64,000 bases of DNA from Pseudomonas rhizosphaerae (GTDB lineage: Bacteria; Pseudomonadota; Gammaproteobacteria; Pseudomonadales; Pseudomonadaceae): assembly GCF_000761155.1 (NCBI RefSeq), contig NZ_CP009533.1:4016001-4080000 (forward strand), given 5' to 3'. Positions within the stretch are counted from its first letter, which is position 1. Every line of letters begins with the position of its first letter. Under the pieces are notes generated by a model. The model ran no database searches and was not told the DNA's origin. It worked only from the letters and a program-made list of their open reading frames with translations. A program made the translations under genes and the position numbers. Shown here one piece after another: positions 61,907-64,000 of the stretch.

Positions 61907-63589
61907 TCAATCCGACAGGGCAATAGGCCCCAGTTCATCGAAAACATCGCCCGGTCCGGGGTTCTCCGGGTGAGTGTAGCCATCGAAGTGGGCCATGATG
62001 CCCCACACCGCATTCAGCGACGTCTGTACCGCGCCTTCGACCCAGGCAGGCGTCCAGGACACATCGTCACCGGCGATGAAGATACCGCGTTGTGCATCAG
62101 GCAGCGCGCTTTGCATAAAGTGCGCATACATGCGTTGGTTGTATCGGTAGTGGCCGGGCAGGGCGCCCTTGAACGCACCGAGGAAGTACGGATCGGCTTC
62201 CCACGATACGGTGATCGGGTCGCCGATGATGCGCGCGGCGATGTCGACCTTGGGGTAGATCTTCTTCAAGGCATCCAGGGCCAGCTTGACGCGCTTCTCC
62301 ACAGGGTGGGGAAGCATCTTCAAGGCGTCGCTCATCCAGGCGTACGACAGGCAGATCACCCCCGGTTTGTCGTCGCCGTGGTCGAACAGGTAGGTTCCCC
62401 GAGTCAGGCGGTCGGTGAGGGTCATGCTCATCAGGTCGCGGCCTGTTTCAGGGTCCTTGTCCTTCCAGAACGGGCGGTCGACCATGACGAAGGTCTTCGA
62501 GGACTGCATGTAGCGGGTGCGGTCCAGGGCCATCCACATCTTCTGCGAAAACAACGTTTCCTCGCACTCGATCTGGGTGGTCAGCAACCAGCTCTGGCAC
62601 GTAGTCAGCACGGCCGCGTAATGGCGTGTGTCATCCCAGTTGTCGGTCACCGCAAAGCGGCCATCGGCAGCCCGGGCGATCTTCTTCACGCCGCCGCGCG
62701 GCGCGCCTCGGTGCAATGAAGCCAGACTGGTGCCGGCAGGCCAATGGGCGCAGCGTTCGGGCACGTGCTTCCACAAGCCCAGTGGCACCTGCTCGACGCC
62801 GCCGACCACCAGATGCTGGTGATCGTCGCAGTTGGTCATCACCACGCGGAAGATTTCCAGCATCGAGTTGGGAAAGTCCGAATCCCAGCCGCCGGTACCG
62901 AAGCCGACCTGGCCGAACACTTCACGGTGATGGAAGGACAACTGCGCAAAGGCCTTGGAGGTGGCCACGAAATCATAGAAGGTGCGGTCGTCCCACAAGG
63001 GCACCAGGGTGTTCCACAATTCCTTGAGGCGCGGCACGTCCCGGTCACGTATCGCCTGCTGAATGTCACCGAAGCGCGCGCCTTCCTCAAGCGCATCGGC
63101 CCAGGCGTCTGCGACTTCCTGAAACAGCGCCGGCAGGTCGGCCAGGGTCTGGCCATAGTAGGTCTCGCCCTCCAGGTCGATCACGGTGCTGCCCGAAGCC
63201 GGGGTCAGCGGGTTGGGGAAGGGCTTGGTCTGCAGGCCGAGCTTGTCGACGTAGTGGTAGAACGCCGTCGAAGACACCGGAAAACGCATGCCGCCCAGTT
63301 CAGCGACGATGTCCTCGGTGCCCTCGAACTTCTGCGAGCGCAGGCGCCCCCCCATTTTCGAGGCTTCGTACACCACAGGGCGCAGGCCCAGCTTCATCAG
63401 CTCGTAGGCCGCCACCAGCCCGGCGATCCCGGCACCGACGATGGCCACTTCGGCCCCATGGTGGTGTTCGGGAATTACGCCCAGCCCAGCCGGATGCTCG
63501 ATCCAGTCATCGAAAGCGTAGGGAAAATCCGGACCGAACACGGTAACGGGCTTTTTGCCGTCGGCGGGGTGACGCGAAGTTGGGCTCAT
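61907..63589 (-). CDS. davB: L-lysine 2-monooxygenase (amine oxidase family)
   Basis: This encodes 560 residues from the ATG at 63589 (MSPTSRHPADGKKP), the length known for the P. putida enzyme. The FAD motif is EVAIVGAGIAGLVAAYEL, with YEASKMGGRLRSQ following, and AELGGMRFP as the next family signature. The C-terminal FAD segment is GIFIAGDDVSWTPAWVEGAV. It oxidatively decarboxylates L-lysine to 5-aminopentanamide, CO2 and water using O2. Tryptophan 2-monooxygenase is the closest other family; pairing with the amidase and the regulator favours lysine. Annotation as iaaM-like should be avoided. Confidence 0.9.
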   Translation of the reverse strand: MSPTSRHPADGKKPVTVFGPDFPYAFDDWIEHPAGLGVIPEHHHGAEVAIVGAGIAGLVAAYELMKLGLRPVVYEASKMGGRLRSQKFEGTEDIVAELGGMRFPVSSTAFYHYVDKLGLQTKPFPNPLTPASGSTVIDLEGETYYGQTLADLPALFQEVADAWADALEEGARFGDIQQAIRDRDVPRLKELWNTLVPLWDDRTFYDFVATSKAFAQLSFHHREVFGQVGFGTGGWDSDFPNSMLEIFRVVMTNCDDHQHLVVGGVEQVPLGLWKHVPERCAHWPAGTSLASLHRGAPRGGVKKIARAADGRFAVTDNWDDTRHYAAVLTTCQSWLLTTQIECEETLFSQKMWMALDRTRYMQSSKTFVMVDRPFWKDKDPETGRDLMSMTLTDRLTRGTYLFDHGDDKPGVICLSYAWMSDALKMLPHPVEKRVKLALDALKKIYPKVDIAARIIGDPITVSWEADPYFLGAFKGALPGHYRYNQRMYAHFMQSALPDAQRGIFIAGDDVSWTPAWVEGAVQTSLNAVWGIMAHFDGYTHPENPGPGDVFDELGPIALSD

Positions 63590-63729
63590 GGCGGGACCTT
63601 GGCTGAACGAGGAAAACGCCAGGGTCATTCTAGGCAAGGATGATGAGGTTAATAAGACACAAAGTGTCGTCGATGTGACGTTTTATCGGTCGAAAAGACG
63701 TGTCGCCGCTGCATTGTGCAGGCTTTCGG
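63590..63729. promoter_or_regulatory. davB promoter region with palindrome
   Basis: GACACAAAGTGTC (63656-63668) is a perfect 5+5 palindrome around AAA, about 70 bases upstream of the davB start. A less perfect relative (CGAAAAGACGTGTCG) follows at about 63691. The Lrp-type regulator gene lies directly upstream, so these are candidate operators. Confidence 0.45.
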
Positions 63730-64000
63730 TCAATCTCTACGGTCGACCTTGTTGCTGAGGATGATCGACGTCGTGGTCTTCTCCACCCCATCGACGCTGC
63801 CGATCTGGTCCAGCAATTGGTCCAGTTGCTCCGGCGAGTCGGTGCGCAGCCAGGCCACGTAATCGAACTCGCCACTCACGGCGCACAGTTGCTGCACCTG
63901 CGCCATGCCACTCAGGCGCCGTACCACTTCCTTGCCCGAACGTGGCTGCACGGTGATGCCGACATAGGCCTGCAGGCCGCCATCCAGTGCATGCTGGCCC
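63730..64000 (-). CDS. Lrp/AsnC-family regulator, C-terminal part (runs off right edge)
   Basis: Only the effector-binding half (about 90 residues) is in the window; the DNA-binding helix-turn-helix lies beyond base 64000. The RAM/AsnC_trans_reg pattern is clear: LQAYVGITVQPRSGKEVVRR, VQQLCAVSGEFDYVAWLRTD and LDQIGSVDGVEKTTTSIIL. Such proteins sense amino acids and often control adjacent catabolic genes, which makes lysine-responsive control of davBA plausible. The gene is on the same strand as davB, so it does not share a divergent promoter with it. Confidence 0.88.
   Translation of the reverse strand, partial: GQHALDGGLQAYVGITVQPRSGKEVVRRLSGMAQVQQLCAVSGEFDYVAWLRTDSPEQLDQLLDQIGSVDGVEKTTTSIILSNKVDRRD

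Noticed and set aside
61907..63589. Tryptophan 2-monooxygenase (iaaM) for auxin synthesis
   Set aside because: Length, pairing with the amidase and the regulator context match lysine 2-monooxygenase; no further auxin genes are visible.

Overview
The window reads as chromosome of a fluorescent pseudomonad of the Pseudomonas putida group. The evidence is G+C-rich coding with Pseudomonas-style short inverted REP elements (gtgggagcgg / ccgctcccac cores), an intact pqqF-pqqABCDE operon followed by an S9 peptidase gene, L-lysine 2-monooxygenase/amidase genes (davB-davA) beside an Lrp-type regulator, and a LPS-core block (wapO, wapH, mig-14, dnpA, ssg, msbA, hldE) in Pseudomonas order. No rRNA, tRNA or CRISPR array was seen.

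Region 1 (1-17,300) is accessory and visibly less G+C-rich than the rest. It holds large Ig-like-module proteins (partial 1-237, 726-2798, pseudogene 8469-9084, 9581-12385), two tandem classical autotransporters (3103-5826, 5981-8188) and three proteins rich in RCC1-like WG...GG repeats (C-terminal half of 9581-12385; 12443-14425; 14504-16483). The last two are inverted paralogues that converge on one terminator. Decayed transposase fragments lie at 9081-9320 (IS3-like) and 17040-17275 (IS5-like). Three of the Ig-like genes share an upstream element. This looks like an expanding and decaying family of surface or secreted proteins of unknown function.

Region 2 (17,300-34,300) is LPS and envelope housekeeping. 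A tightly overlapping plus-strand operon encodes core carbamoyltransferase, glycosyltransferase, Mig-14, PIG-L de-N-acetylase (DnpA-like) and an Ssg-like glycosyltransferase. It is followed by a small kinase-like gene on the other strand, msbA, hldE, a 115-bp tandem REP array, a conserved hypothetical gene, an aldo/keto reductase, an FAD oxidoreductase, an SMR transporter, waaA (Kdo transferase) and a small Pmp3/YqaE membrane protein.

Region 3 (34,300-42,400), minus strand, is PQQ cofactor biosynthesis: pqqF, then pqqA-B-C-D-E and a prolyl-oligopeptidase-family peptidase. There is a terminator-like stem-loop after pqqA and a REP pair between pqqB and pqqC.

Region 4 (42,450-60,760) is one long minus-strand Wzx/Wzy-type exopolysaccharide operon of 16 genes: PhyH-like dioxygenase, sugar aminotransferase, Wzx, glycosyltransferase, Wzb phosphatase, Wzc kinase, WbqC-like protein, RfaH-like antiterminator, two glycosyltransferases, Wzy, a secreted clan GH-A hydrolase, glycosyltransferase, acyltransferase, glycosyltransferase and Wza. 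Its leader carries a perfect TTGACA -35 box and an ops-like element (GGCGGTAGCTT) inside a GGGC/GCCC hairpin. That is the site class recognised by RfaH, and an RfaH homologue is encoded within the same operon. This self-contained antitermination circuit is the most interesting regulatory feature in the window. No priming sugar-phosphate transferase is present.

Region 5 (61,000-64,000), minus strand, is the lysine delta-aminovalerate pathway (davB, davA) and the C-terminal part of an Lrp/AsnC regulator.
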